From: Rhizobium sp. CCGE531
GTDB lineage: Bacteria > Pseudomonadota > Alphaproteobacteria > Rhizobiales > Rhizobiaceae
Length of the DNA stretch: 64,000 bases
Direction of reading: 5' to 3'
NCBI RefSeq assembly: GCF_003627795.1
Contig: NZ_CP032685.1
Span: forward strand, 186,001 to 250,000
Shown here: one piece after another, positions 34,061 through 43,396 of the stretch
Numbering within the stretch: position 1 is the stretch's first letter
Layout: every line of letters starts with the position of its first letter
Made by a program: the position numbers and the translations under genes
The notes under the pieces: generated by a model
What the model was told of the DNA's origin: nothing
Databases searched by the model: none
What the model saw: the letters and a program-made list of their open reading frames with translations, nothing else

Positions 34061-36418
34061 CTATTCCGCGACGACGTAGGTATAGAGTCGGATTTTGCCG
34101 GATGCATCAATCTCGCGATAGAGTCCCTGGATTTCAACCTCGAAGCCGGGGAAGGTATTGAAGCAGGTCTCGAACATCTTGAGATAGTCGATCATCGGCT
34201 TTGCCTGCTCCGTCAGGCGCTCGCCGGGCACGATGGTCGCAATCCCCGGCGGATAGACGACGAACGGCGTCGTTGCGATGCGGCCGGCAATGGCGTCGAT
34301 CGGCAGATAGTCCACATCGTTGCGCACCAGGCAGCGCGCGGCGTCATGCGGCGACATGGCGATCGGCGGCAGGTGGTCGGCGGAAAACTGCTTTGTCTGG
34401 AGCGCACTGACATCGGCCTGACGGAAGAAGTTGTGCATTTCCGCGCAGAGATCGCGCAGCCGCACGCCCGCGTAGCGGCCCGGACGGCGTCGATAGAATT
34501 CGGGAATCGCCTCCTCCAGCAAAGCATTGTCGTCATGGAGTCTCTTGAAGGCGACAAGACCACTGATCAAGGTACCGGCTTTGCTTGCCTCCACGCCGGG
34601 GGTGAGCAGGAACAGCAGCGAATTGAGGTCGTTCTTTTCCGCAACGATGCGGTTTTCGCGCAGATATTGAGCAACCACGGGCGCGGGTATGCCGTGCTCG
34701 GTATATTTTCCGCTCGCCCGGTCGAAGCCGGGGGTCAGCAGGGTGAGCTTGTTCGGATCGGTCATGGCGAAGCCCGGTTCCATCGCGGAAAAGCCGTGCC
34801 ATGCCGCGTCGGGCGTCAGGTGCCAGAAGGCGGGATTGGTGGCGAGCTGGTCGGTGGCGACGCTTTCCCAGGGCACATTGTGGACGGCGCCGGGGCTGGA
34901 CACATCCGGGATCGCCACCCGGTCCGGCACGAAGGGCTCGAAAAACCAGCGACGCTCGGGGCGATGTTCCTTCTCCTCGAATTCGCGGCGCACGGCGCGG
35001 ATCTTCTTGCGCAGTTCGATGCCGAGGCGGATCGTGTCGTCCCAGAGCACTTCGCCCGAGCGGCCCTTCATCATCTGCGCGCCGACGTCGAGAGAGGCAA
35101 ACAGCGGATAGAAGGGCGAGGTCGAGGCGTGCTGCATGAAGCTTTCGTTGAAGCGCCGGTGCTCCACGCGGCGCTTCTGGCCGGTGATATGCCGATCCTT
35201 CATGTGGATCTGCGAGGCCTGCGAGAAGCTGGCGAGCTGCTTATGGGTCGATTGCGTGGCGATAATGCCCGGCGCGTCCGGGCCGAGATCGGCAAGGCCC
35301 ATGGCAAAACGCCCGGCGTAGAGCGGGTGAAACTTCATGAAGCCCGCCCAGGCCTCGTCGAAGAGGATGTAGTCGCACAAATGGCCGACGCGCTTGAGGA
35401 TCATCTCGGCATTGTGAATGGTGCCGTCATAGGTGCACTGCTCCACGACAGCGACGCGGAACGGGCGCGGCTTTTTGTAGGCCTCGGGGTCTTTCACCAA
35501 TGGATGCGTGCGGATGCGCTCGCGCAGGGCGTCCTCGTCCATTTCAGCGAAATCCATGGGACCGATCAGGCCATAGAGGTTGCGTGCGGTCGGCAAGTAG
35601 ACCGGAATACCGCCCGAGATCATCAAGGCGCCGTGATGGGCGGCCTTGTGGTTGTTGCGGTCGAACAGCACGAGATCGCCATCGGTAACGAGGGCCGACA
35701 GAGCGACCTTGTTGGAGGTGGAGGTGCCGTTCAGCACGAAATAGGTCTTTTCGGCGCCGAAGATCTTCGCCGCTTCCTTCTGCGCGGCAAGCGCAGGTCC
35801 CTCATGGGTCAGAAGGTCGCCGAGATCGAGTACGGAATTGTCGAGGTCGTCGCGAAACACCGCTTCGCCGAGATGCTCCATGAAGACACGGCCGATGGGG
35901 CTGCGGCTGTAGAAGATGCCGCCATTATGCCCGGGGCAGGTCCAGAGGTGATTGCCTTCCTCGGCATAATCGACGAGCGCACCGAAAAACGGCGTCTTCA
36001 GCGTTTCGGCATATTGCTTGAGCCGGCTGATGAGGCTCTTGGCGATGAAGGCGGGCGTCTCTTCGGACAGGAAGACATAGCCGTCGATGAAATCGAGGAC
36101 CTCGACCGGCACATCCTCGAAGCGCTTGCGGCGGATGAGCAGGATGATCGGGAATTCGAGGCCGCGCCGGCGCATCAGATTGATGAGAGAGGCCGTCTTG
36201 CCTTCGAGCCCCTTCTTGCCCCAGTCGACCAGCATGCAACCGATGGCGGCGTCAGTCTGTACGGCAATCTCCGCATCTTCGAGATTGCGCGCGCGCACCA
36301 CTTCAAAGCCCGAGCGTTCGATCTCCTCGACGATCTGGTTATAGCGGGCGCCCTCCAGATCCTCATTGTCGAAGGTTGGCGTTGCGAACAGGAAGTTGAA
36401 ACGTCTGAAATAATCCAT
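34061..36418 (-). CDS. Orn/Lys/Arg decarboxylase, fold-type I biodegradative family
   Basis: A 785-residue PLP decarboxylase. The N-terminal 'wing' receiver-like domain (about residues 1-130) is followed by the aminotransferase-fold domain with 'FVLNGTSTSNKVAL', 'FDEAWAGFMKFHP' and the PLP lysine in 'STHKQLASFSQAS', then the C-terminal domain. It would produce cadaverine, putrescine or agmatine from the amino acid. Length and domains are those of SpeC/LdcC/AdiA relatives. The substrate among Orn, Lys and Arg cannot be fixed from motifs. It is followed at 21 bp by a GNAT gene. Confidence 0.92.
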   Translation of the reverse strand: MDYFRRFNFLFATPTFDNEDLEGARYNQIVEEIERSGFEVVRARNLEDAEIAVQTDAAIGCMLVDWGKKGLEGKTASLINLMRRRGLEFPIILLIRRKRFEDVPVEVLDFIDGYVFLSEETPAFIAKSLISRLKQYAETLKTPFFGALVDYAEEGNHLWTCPGHNGGIFYSRSPIGRVFMEHLGEAVFRDDLDNSVLDLGDLLTHEGPALAAQKEAAKIFGAEKTYFVLNGTSTSNKVALSALVTDGDLVLFDRNNHKAAHHGALMISGGIPVYLPTARNLYGLIGPMDFAEMDEDALRERIRTHPLVKDPEAYKKPRPFRVAVVEQCTYDGTIHNAEMILKRVGHLCDYILFDEAWAGFMKFHPLYAGRFAMGLADLGPDAPGIIATQSTHKQLASFSQASQIHMKDRHITGQKRRVEHRRFNESFMQHASTSPFYPLFASLDVGAQMMKGRSGEVLWDDTIRLGIELRKKIRAVRREFEEKEHRPERRWFFEPFVPDRVAIPDVSSPGAVHNVPWESVATDQLATNPAFWHLTPDAAWHGFSAMEPGFAMTDPNKLTLLTPGFDRASGKYTEHGIPAPVVAQYLRENRIVAEKNDLNSLLFLLTPGVEASKAGTLISGLVAFKRLHDDNALLEEAIPEFYRRRPGRYAGVRLRDLCAEMHNFFRQADVSALQTKQFSADHLPPIAMSPHDAARCLVRNDVDYLPIDAIAGRIATTPFVVYPPGIATIVPGERLTEQAKPMIDYLKMFETCFNTFPGFEVEIQGLYREIDASGKIRLYTYVVAE

Positions 36419-36934
36419 CTGGGTACCCGCTTTTGATCTGGCACGAGGTGTCGACGTATTTCATGACATGGATGTGACAAAATATCGAATGCCCGAAACA
36501 CTCGAACAGAATGGCATTTCCGCCATTCGTAGCGTTTGATTGTGCATGCCTCAGCGCAAATCGATACCCTGCAGCCACGTCCGCGATGATTTTGGTCGCA
36601 ACGACAATCTCGATCTGCGGAAGTCGGGTTCAAGCCCGTTCAAGGCGGCTGATCATGCGAGGTCGGTTGTTCGGAGCGGCAGGATCGATCAATAAGTCAT
36701 CGTCGAGCTTAAGCGATCATCCGCCCGCGGCCTCAATCGTTATCACCTAGCGACTGCTTGAGCGCGGCCGATCGCTGACGCTGGCTAGCTGAAGATCGGG
36801 AGAAAAGCCGCCGCCCTGTGGAGGCGCTGATCGTAGGCAGCCATATCTCCATTCTCGGAAACAAGCCCGCAGAGGTTCAAGATCATTCAGGTCTTTTTGA
36901 GCCGGCCTCAGAGACAATAGCGGGATTGTTGGTC
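36419..36934. other. Intergenic region between decarboxylase and response regulator
   Basis: More than 500 bp without a supportable gene. Short frames on both strands have no convincing ribosome sites or family features. It must hold the decarboxylase promoter; I see no strong terminator or riboswitch-like structure. The tandem repeat array starts at its right end. Confidence 0.5.
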
Positions 36935-36967
36935 TTTGGTGGATGTTTCGTGGAGGTTTCATGAACA
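36935..36967 (+). promoter_or_regulatory. Tandem 11-bp repeats upstream of the response regulator (TTTSRTGRA type)
   Basis: Three adjoining 11-mers: TTTGGTGGATG, TTTCGTGGAGG and TTTCATGAACA. The GTGGA cores start at 36939 and 36950, exactly 11 bp apart. Direct repeats with this period are the normal target of OmpR-class regulators bound as head-to-tail dimers. The array ends 63 bp before the response-regulator start, so autoregulation is likely. Confidence 0.6.
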
Positions 36968-37030
36968 AGGGCAAAGGAGCGTTGACGCGCGGGCCTTGTC
37001 TGGGGTTTCTTGCCGCTGAAGGAGCCGCGG

Positions 37031-37723
37031 ATGGAAAATGCATTGATTTTGATCGTAGAGGACGAGCCGGAAATCTCCGAAATTCTCGAACGCTATTTTG
37101 AACGCGAAGGTTTCCGCGTATTGACGGCAGCGGATGGCGAGATCGGCCTTTCCCATCATCAACGGCTCAGGCCGGACCTTGTGGTCCTTGACGTAAAATT
37201 GCCGAAGCTGGACGGCCATACCGTGCTTGCCAGTATCCGGCAAAGGGGGAACACGCCCGTCATCATGGTCACGGCGCTTGCCGACGACATCGACAAACTG
37301 CACGGGCTGCGCTCAGGCGCGGACGACTACGTCGTAAAGCCGTTCAATCCCGTGGAGGTCGTCGCGCGGGCGCGGGCCATTCTGAGGCGAACCACGGGAA
37401 ATGCGACCAACAAGATGCTGAGGGTGGGCAGGCTTGCGATAGATCCGGTGGCGCATATGGCTGTGGTCGAGAACGGCGAAAACCGCGTTCTTCTAAACCT
37501 GACACGGACTGAATTTCGGATCCTGGAATATATGGCGGTTTTCCCGAACCGCGCTTTCGAGAGAAGCGAGATCGTCGATGCATGCCTTCCGGAAGGTGAC
37601 GCGCTCGATCGAACCGTGGACAGTCATATGAGCAAGCTCCGTAAGAAGTTGGAGGCCGCGGGGATCGGCGAACTTCTCAACGGCGTGAGGGGAGTAGGTT
37701 ACCGCCTTGGTGACTTCGGCTAA
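37031..37723 (+). CDS. Response regulator, OmpR class (BaeR/AdeR-like)
   Basis: A 230-residue protein with an N-terminal receiver domain: acidic pair 'VEDEPE', phosphoacceptor Asp in 'LVVLDVKLPKLDG', Thr in 'MVTAL' and Lys in 'YVVKPFNP'. The C-terminal winged helix includes 'LTRTEFRILEYMAVFPNRAF' and 'DRTVDSHMSKLRKKLE'. The stretch 'TALADDIDKLHGLRSGADDY' is typical of BaeR/AdeR-type efflux regulators. The ATG at 37031 has GGAG upstream. No kinase is next to it; two related kinases lie at 44691 and 47604. Tandem GTGGA repeats precede this gene and two other units. Confidence 0.93.
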   Translation: MENALILIVEDEPEISEILERYFEREGFRVLTAADGEIGLSHHQRLRPDLVVLDVKLPKLDGHTVLASIRQRGNTPVIMVTALADDIDKLHGLRSGADDYVVKPFNPVEVVARARAILRRTTGNATNKMLRVGRLAIDPVAHMAVVENGENRVLLNLTRTEFRILEYMAVFPNRAFERSEIVDACLPEGDALDRTVDSHMSKLRKKLEAAGIGELLNGVRGVGYRLGDFG

Positions 37724-37812
37724 ACATTTATCGCCGGTGCCGCGGTGGGGAGGCCCTGGTCTGGCTTCGCAGCTATCATGGTACGAAGTGCCCAAATCGA
37801 TGGGAAACGAGA

Positions 37813-38271
37813 TCAATGGGAAACAAGGCGGCCGCCGACCATCGTCATGAGAATTATGCCGCAGATCACGGCAATGAAGCAGATTGTCGGCGTAGGCTCG
37901 TAAACGGCCCGCGGGGTTCTGATGCCCCATAAGCATTTCGTGGTAATCGTCGCTGGCGAACGACAGGGTGCCCGCCTGTCCTGAAGGTTCGAAGCCGCCC
38001 CTGGTTCCGAAGAGATCTCTTGCCGCAAATCCTCCGGCATCCACCAGTCTACTTGCAAACCCAGCGCACGGCGACCATCGTCAGTGAGTACATAGCGCGC
38101 TCCTGTGTCCCAGCCTGTGCTGTCATCTCTGATCAAGCGGAGATCCAGTGCTTGTGCGAGCAATCCGATCGCCGCGCGATCGAGGGCCTCAAAATCAGAA
38201 ATCTCATAGGTGGTATCGCGAAGAACTCTCTTAAGGAGCCTCAATAGATCGGATTCGTCCGGTATTTCCAT
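37813..38271 (-). CDS. Hypothetical protein with possible C-terminal membrane segment
   Basis: A 152-residue open frame. The first ~90 residues look like a small soluble domain ('DTTYEISDFEALDRAAIGLL', 'ARYVLTDDGRRALG') that could be winged-helix-like. The rest is less protein-like (Pro/Arg/Thr-rich) until a hydrophobic end ('FIAVICGIILMTMVGGRLV'). The junction could reflect a frameshift or a fusion. The ATG at 38271 is preferred over a TTG four codons upstream. I do not recognise the family. Confidence 0.45.
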   Translation of the reverse strand: MEIPDESDLLRLLKRVLRDTTYEISDFEALDRAAIGLLAQALDLRLIRDDSTGWDTGARYVLTDDGRRALGLQVDWWMPEDLRQEISSEPGAASNLQDRRAPCRSPATITTKCLWGIRTPRAVYEPTPTICFIAVICGIILMTMVGGRLVSH

Positions 38272-38588
38272 TTTCGTGTCCAAGCATCTGTCGTGTGATA
38301 GGCGTTTGGAAATTCAGCACGATTGCGTGGACATTGGGTGCACGTTTGCTTGAGAATTTGCGATGTGGCTGATCGCTGTCCCAGCGGATTACCGCTATCT
38401 TCAGCCGGCTCCGCGCTGGACATGATAGCGGGGCCATCTTCACCCTTCGAAATCGCCTTTCTTCACTCGACCCATACACTATCTCCACGCAATCTGCACA
38501 AAAATGGGCCATATCGCGGACAATCGTTGGGGATCTTCTCCGACATGGGATCTGCCGCTGATACGATCGAGAAGGATGCCATCGAAAC
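38272..38588. other. Intergenic region upstream of the SH3-domain protein
   Basis: About 315 bp between a hypothetical gene on the minus strand and the SH3-domain gene. Apart from the promoters it must contain, I see only a weak GTGGA/GTGCA pair 11 bp apart (38327-38342), too degenerate to count with the repeat arrays at 36935, 44461 and 53357. Confidence 0.4.
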
Positions 38589-39011
38589 ATGAAGTTCCGA
38601 GCCGAAGTAAAGCAAGTATTTGTTGCGAGCGCTCTGGCGATGACATGCCCGGTGGTCGTTCATGCAACTGCAATGGAATATTCGAAGACAAATGCTGTGC
38701 TTCGATCGGGGCCAGGCGACCGGTTTCCGGCCGTCGGAATGGTGATGGCGGGCTCCCGCGTCCATATGTTCGGATGCACGAAAGAATTTAGATGGTGCGA
38801 TGTCACCGTCTCGGGGCGAAGGGGATGGATGCCTTCCGCCGACGTCGACGTTGAGTACCATCACCAGAGGCTGCCGATGCCAAGCTACGTTCGCATCGCG
38901 GAAAGGCCGGGCATCGCCATCGTTTCATTCGACATCGATTCTTACTGGTCCCGAAACTACTCGAAGCTGTACTTTTATGGCGAGATCGAAAACTGGCGAA
39001 ACATCCACTGA
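38589..39011 (+). CDS. Secreted SH3-domain (SH3b) protein
   Basis: A 140-residue protein with a signal peptide ending near 'CPVVVHATA' and a bacterial SH3 domain around residues 30-85 ('NAVLRSGPGDRFPAVGMVMAGSRVHMFGC' region, 'RRGWMPSADVDV'). Such domains bind peptidoglycan or protein partners in the periplasm. The C-terminus is aromatic-rich ('YWSRNYSKLYFYGEIENW'). It lies just upstream of the TolC-type gene on the same strand and may be cotranscribed with the exporter. Confidence 0.8.
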   Translation: MKFRAEVKQVFVASALAMTCPVVVHATAMEYSKTNAVLRSGPGDRFPAVGMVMAGSRVHMFGCTKEFRWCDVTVSGRRGWMPSADVDVEYHHQRLPMPSYVRIAERPGIAIVSFDIDSYWSRNYSKLYFYGEIENWRNIH

Positions 39012-39120
39012 TATCATGATTGAATATTTGATCGGATCGCGACATTCATGAAACACGCCCGGCGGCGGGAAGCCTGTGCGATTGCAAGGGCTGCGAAATG
39101 GATCGCTTGGTGACAAGACC

Positions 39121-40605
39121 ATGATCGGCAGATCTTACAGTATTCCATGCCGACTGCGCGGCATATGTCGAAAGAACAGCCTCGATATAGCGAAAGGCGA
39201 ACGCAAGCGTCGATATAACATCTTGTCGATGATGGTGGTGGCATTGGCATTGCCAGCCTGTCAAACGATGGACCTATCTCTACCCGTGACACCACCACCC
39301 TTGCCTTCGGCCTACGCGGGAGCGCCTGCCAAGGTCTCCCGGGTACGAACAAGTGGCCCCGCATGGTGGGAAAGTTTCCACGATAAGACGTTGTCATCGC
39401 TTGTCTCCCGTGTAGCCGCTAACAATCTGACCGTTGCGCAGGCTCGACAGAATCTCGCGGCGGCAAGGGCCATGGCTCATTCCGCGATTGCCGGCTATCG
39501 CCCCGAGGTTGGTGGCGTCGCGCTTGCAAACGCTTCGACCGGCTCGCGGGTCAACAACGATTTCACACGACGTCCGCTGCAATTGAACCTCGAGGCCAGT
39601 TGGGAGGCGGCACTTTTCGGGCAGGACAAACTAGCGCAGAAATCGGCTGACCTGAGCGCGGCAATCGCGAACGCGGATCTGGCGGCAGCAAGATTGGCGG
39701 TAACGACGGAAGTTGCTGCCAGCTATGTTCACCTGCGGGCACTTCAGAGACGTCACGCCGACGCCGTTGAGATGATCGGGTTGCTGGAGAGGAATTCAAA
39801 GCTTGCGAGCGTCAAGGAGCAGGTTGGGCTGTCCACGGCAATCGAAACCGAACCCCAGAAATTAGGTCTCGATGCTGCGAGATCGAAGCGTCTCGAGCTG
39901 GAAAATGAGATCGCCATCTCAGCGCAGCAAATCGCGACCCTGGAAGGAACCTCCATTCCGGCCGCAGACATTCTCAAGCCTCAATCGCAACCGGTCGTAC
40001 AGGCAAGTCTCATCGAAGGCCGCCCCGCCGATCTCTTGCGCTCACGACCTGATGTGGTGCGAGCCGAACTCGCAGTCGCTCAGGCCGGCGCGCAGGTGGG
40101 TATCGCAAGAAGCGACCTTTATCCGAAATTGCGCCTTTTGGGAACAATCGGGATTGGCGCTCCGGCCGGTCACTCGTTGTTTGGCGTCGCCGGCGGGCCA
40201 TCGCTGCAAATGCCGATATTTGATCTCGGCCGGCGCAAAGATGTCGTCGCGGCAAGCGAAGCGAAATTCCGTGAGGCGGGCCTGGCATATCAGCAGGCCG
40301 TTCTTGTCGCCTATGAGGAAGCGTCGAGGGCACTGCGTGAATTCAACGCCGCACGACAGAGAACGGCGGAACTGAGATCGCGGTTGAAACGCGTTACCAC
40401 GGTCCGCAACGGCGCCGACATTCTCGTTCGCGAAGGTCTTGAAGATAGATCGAAATCCATAAGGGGCGCGCTCGACCTGCTGGAACTGCGGGCCTCATTG
40501 ACCGACAGCATCGAAGACGAGGCTCGCGCCCTCATCGCCTTCCATAAGGCAGCGGGCACTGTAGAGCAGGGCATCCCTTCACCGGCGTCGGAAAGGCGGA
40601 TGTGA
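39121..40605 (+). CDS. Outer-membrane efflux lipoprotein, TolC/NodT type
   Basis: A protein of about 494 residues with a lipobox 'LALPACQ' after a basic, hydrophobic leader, then two repeats of the outer-membrane factor fold, with 'LRSRPDVVRAELAVAQAGAQVGIARSDLYPKL' type sequence near residue 320. It forms the exit duct of a tripartite pump. The start is uncertain: several Met codons precede the leader, and I chose ATG at 39121. The stop overlaps a possible GTG start of the permease, so the genes are coupled. Confidence 0.87.
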   Translation: MIGRSYSIPCRLRGICRKNSLDIAKGERKRRYNILSMMVVALALPACQTMDLSLPVTPPPLPSAYAGAPAKVSRVRTSGPAWWESFHDKTLSSLVSRVAANNLTVAQARQNLAAARAMAHSAIAGYRPEVGGVALANASTGSRVNNDFTRRPLQLNLEASWEAALFGQDKLAQKSADLSAAIANADLAAARLAVTTEVAASYVHLRALQRRHADAVEMIGLLERNSKLASVKEQVGLSTAIETEPQKLGLDAARSKRLELENEIAISAQQIATLEGTSIPAADILKPQSQPVVQASLIEGRPADLLRSRPDVVRAELAVAQAGAQVGIARSDLYPKLRLLGTIGIGAPAGHSLFGVAGGPSLQMPIFDLGRRKDVVAASEAKFREAGLAYQQAVLVAYEEASRALREFNAARQRTAELRSRLKRVTTVRNGADILVREGLEDRSKSIRGALDLLELRASLTDSIEDEARALIAFHKAAGTVEQGIPSPASERRM

Positions 40606-40607
40606 TC

Positions 40608-41744
40608 ATGGCCGTGCCGATCGCGCGAAAAACTCTCCTCTATGAATGGCGTCGCTTTCTGCCGGCCGTTGCGGCGGTTGCTTTCTCCGGGCTGCTCATG
40701 ACGGCTCAAGGGGCACTTCTCTTGGGGATTGTGAGTGCAAATTCGCTTTACGTGTCCCAGTCGAATGCCGATTATTGGGTTGGCTATCCGGGTACGCAAA
40801 GTGTCGAACTCGGGCGCACGGTCAAGGTTGGCGTCTTGACGAACCTGTATTCGGAGCCTCTTGTCTCTCATATCGAGCCGTTGCTGCTTGGGTCGGGCGA
40901 TTGGCGGGCGACCGGGGGCAACGGCGGCGTCAGTGTCACGGTCGTGGGTGTCGATACGCAAGCCGATAGTGCCGGACTGGCCCGGGTCGTTTCGCCGGAT
41001 CTACGCGACCAGCTCCGCGAGCCTGGCGCTGTGGTCGTCGACGCCTCGGATAGCGACAAGCTTTCCGCCAAGCCCGGCGATCGTGCAGAGGTGAATGGCC
41101 ATACCGTACACGTCATTGGCCTCATTGACGGGCTTCGCGGTCTAGGCGGGGTGAACGTAGTCAGTTCGCTCGATACCGCGCGCATGCTCGATCAGGCGCT
41201 GCCTGATGACGGCGCAGCAACTTATTTCCTCTTCGATGTGAAGGCCGGAAGCGATCCATCAGCGGTAATCGCGCGCCTCAATCGAAGAGCATCCGTCGAA
41301 CGCTTCGAGATCTGGCCCTCCGGACAGCTGGCAAGCATGTCGACCAACTATATGCTGTTCGATTCCGGTGCCGGCATCGCTTTTATCTTCGCGACGCTTA
41401 TTGCCGCCACCATTGGAGCGCTCATAACCAGCCAAACCCTGATGGCTGCCGTAGCAGGTGCGCTTCCGCAATATGCCACGCTTCGAGCGCTTGGCGTACC
41501 ATTTGGCGGCCTGAGAACCATTGTTGCCGAGCAGGCGGCCTGGGTCGGTATTTCAGGCTTGATTATAAGTGGTGGCCTGAGCCTTCTCATAGCCCTTATC
41601 GCACGGGTCTATAAGGTTCCCTTTGTGCTTGATGGCATCGTTGTCCTTCTTGCTTCGCTCGTTGTGCTCGTCGTGGCAATTCTTGCCTGCCTTTTAGCAA
41701 TTCATCGGCTGCGTCAGGCCGACCCTGCTTCGTTGTTGAGATGA
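40608..41744 (+). CDS. ABC exporter permease, FtsX/MacB-DevC type
   Basis: A 378-residue membrane protein with one N-terminal transmembrane segment, a large periplasmic domain (about residues 45-240) and three C-terminal segments, the FtsX/DevC layout. It works with the separate ATPase and the HlyD-like protein encoded next. A GTG at 40602 overlapping the TolC stop is an alternative start. The exported compound is unknown. Confidence 0.88.
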   Translation: MAVPIARKTLLYEWRRFLPAVAAVAFSGLLMTAQGALLLGIVSANSLYVSQSNADYWVGYPGTQSVELGRTVKVGVLTNLYSEPLVSHIEPLLLGSGDWRATGGNGGVSVTVVGVDTQADSAGLARVVSPDLRDQLREPGAVVVDASDSDKLSAKPGDRAEVNGHTVHVIGLIDGLRGLGGVNVVSSLDTARMLDQALPDDGAATYFLFDVKAGSDPSAVIARLNRRASVERFEIWPSGQLASMSTNYMLFDSGAGIAFIFATLIAATIGALITSQTLMAAVAGALPQYATLRALGVPFGGLRTIVAEQAAWVGISGLIISGGLSLLIALIARVYKVPFVLDGIVVLLASLVVLVVAILACLLAIHRLRQADPASLLR

Positions 41745-41748
41745 TCTC

Positions 41749-42483
41749 ATGCGGTCCGCTATCTCGGCCTTCAATCTCCATAAATCCTTCACCGTCCAGA
41801 ATGTGCGCACGAACGCGCTCATCGATATTTCCGTCGAGATCTATCGCGGTGAATTCACCGTGCTCAGCGGCCCTTCCGGTTGTGGCAAGAGCACGCTTTT
41901 GGCGACACTCGGCGGCATGACCAAGCCAGACAGCGGACTTCTTCGCGCCGGGGAAATCGATCTCTCGTCATCGACGGATGCACAGCGGGATGCGTTTCGC
42001 TTGAAAAATTGCGGATTTATCTTTCAAGGCTTCAACCTGTTTCCCGCGCTGACGGCCCTTGAACAGGTTCAGGTGCCGCTGGACTACCTGAATGTTCCGG
42101 AGACGGAAGCGCGCGCCAAGGCGCTCGAAGCGCTGGAGCGCGTCGGCTTGCTGCACCGCCAGCATTTGCGACCTTCGCATCTGTCGGGCGGGGAAAAACA
42201 GCGGGTCGCCATTGCGAGAGCGATCGTCAAGGAGCCAGCCATCCTGTTTGCCGATGAGCCGACGAGCGCGCTGGACAGCGGCAATGGGCAGCGGATCGTC
42301 GAGATTCTGCGCGACACGGCGAGACAACTGGGAACGGCGGTTCTGTGCGTTTCGCACGATACACGCCTGTTTTCGAAAGCAGATCGCCTCCTCAGGATGG
42401 AGGACGGGCGCCTGGTGGCTGATCAACGTTCCATCTCCGGGCGAGACATTGACACACGAGAGTATTGGCATGGATCAAATTAA
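41749..42483 (+). CDS. ABC exporter ATP-binding protein, MacB/LolD/DevA type
   Basis: A 244-residue ATPase with Walker A 'SGPSGCGKSTLL', signature 'LSGGEKQRVAIARAI' and Walker B 'ILFADEPTSALD'. The MacB/LolD-type ATPases energise FtsX-like permeases. The gene starts 4 bp after the permease stop and overlaps the membrane fusion gene by 14 bp. Confidence 0.92.
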   Translation: MRSAISAFNLHKSFTVQNVRTNALIDISVEIYRGEFTVLSGPSGCGKSTLLATLGGMTKPDSGLLRAGEIDLSSSTDAQRDAFRLKNCGFIFQGFNLFPALTALEQVQVPLDYLNVPETEARAKALEALERVGLLHRQHLRPSHLSGGEKQRVAIARAIVKEPAILFADEPTSALDSGNGQRIVEILRDTARQLGTAVLCVSHDTRLFSKADRLLRMEDGRLVADQRSISGRDIDTREYWHGSN

Positions 42484-43396
42484 GCGTACCCGTCGGTTTT
42501 GGGCGACTGGCGTGTTGGGCCTGTCCCTGACATTGGGCCTGCTATGGATGACCGTCGGCGTCCCAAAGGCAGACGAAAACTCGAACACCATCGAACGCGG
42601 TACGCCGGCAATCGCCGCCGCGGCGCGCGGAACCGTCGATGTCGAGGGAGGACTCTATCGGATAACCGCCGTGCGCGACGGGGTCGTTGCCGAGGTGCAG
42701 GTGATGGAAGGGGCCTATGTGCGCAAAGGGGATGTCCTTGCCGTTCTGGACAACCGGCAGGAGGAAGCCGCGGCTCGTATCGCCGAACAGGAGGTCTCCC
42801 AGGCGGACGATCGCTATAAGCTCCTCGCAATCAAGAAGAAGAACCTTTCGAAGACCTATGAAAGGATGCGCCGCGCCGCCGCCGGCATGGCCGTGTCGGA
42901 TCAGGCGCTCCAGGATGCAGGCGATGCTTATGAGATGCAGGTCATCGAAACCAACTCAGCGGCAACGGCTCTGGACATAGCGCGTGAACGTCTCGAAATG
43001 GCCAAACGCGAGGTCAGCCTGCGTTCGATCACGGCACCGGCCGATGGCGTCGTCGTGCGCCAGGCGGTCAAGGCCGGGGAGGTCGTTTCCGCTCAGGCGA
43101 TGAGCGAGATGTTTGTCCTGCTGCCGGATGGTCCGAGGATTGTGCGTGCAGACGTTCCGGAAGAATATCTGGACCTTGTCGGTCCCGGCATGATTGTGGA
43201 GATCGTCCCCGAGGGGCGCTCGGCGCAAACGGTTTCGGGGCGCATTAGCCGGGTCTCCAAAGTGTTGACGCATGCAAAATCGACGGAGAACTCCGGAGAC
43301 CGCAGTGACATGAGAACGGCAAACTGCATCATCACTGTCGCACGCGATGCGCCCTTGGCCATCGGACAGCGCGTCGTCATTCGCGTCCTAAAATGA
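42470..43396 (+). CDS. Membrane fusion (HlyD/DevB-type) protein of the ABC exporter
   Basis: A 308-residue periplasmic adaptor with one N-terminal transmembrane segment, a lipoyl-like domain ('VAEVQVMEGAYVRKGDVLAVLD'), a coiled-coil hairpin (about residues 100-180) and the second lipoyl half ('RSITAPADGVVVRQAVKAGEVV'). It links the FtsX-type permease to the TolC-type duct. The ATG at 42470 lies inside the end of the ATPase gene. Gene order TolC-permease-ATPase-adaptor makes a self-contained tripartite exporter. Confidence 0.9.
   Translation: MDQIKRTRRFWATGVLGLSLTLGLLWMTVGVPKADENSNTIERGTPAIAAAARGTVDVEGGLYRITAVRDGVVAEVQVMEGAYVRKGDVLAVLDNRQEEAAARIAEQEVSQADDRYKLLAIKKKNLSKTYERMRRAAAGMAVSDQALQDAGDAYEMQVIETNSAATALDIARERLEMAKREVSLRSITAPADGVVVRQAVKAGEVVSAQAMSEMFVLLPDGPRIVRADVPEEYLDLVGPGMIVEIVPEGRSAQTVSGRISRVSKVLTHAKSTENSGDRSDMRTANCIITVARDAPLAIGQRVVIRVLK

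Noticed and set aside
33911..36436. An 841-codon open frame on the plus strand opposite the Orn/Lys/Arg decarboxylase
   Set aside because: It is the antisense of a well-supported decarboxylase, has no family motifs, and is rich in Ala/Glu/Arg repeats typical of antisense translation of GC-rich genes.
38327..38342. GTGGA and GTGCA 11 bp apart upstream of the SH3-domain gene
   Set aside because: Only one core is exact and there is no further repeat in register, so it cannot be told from chance.
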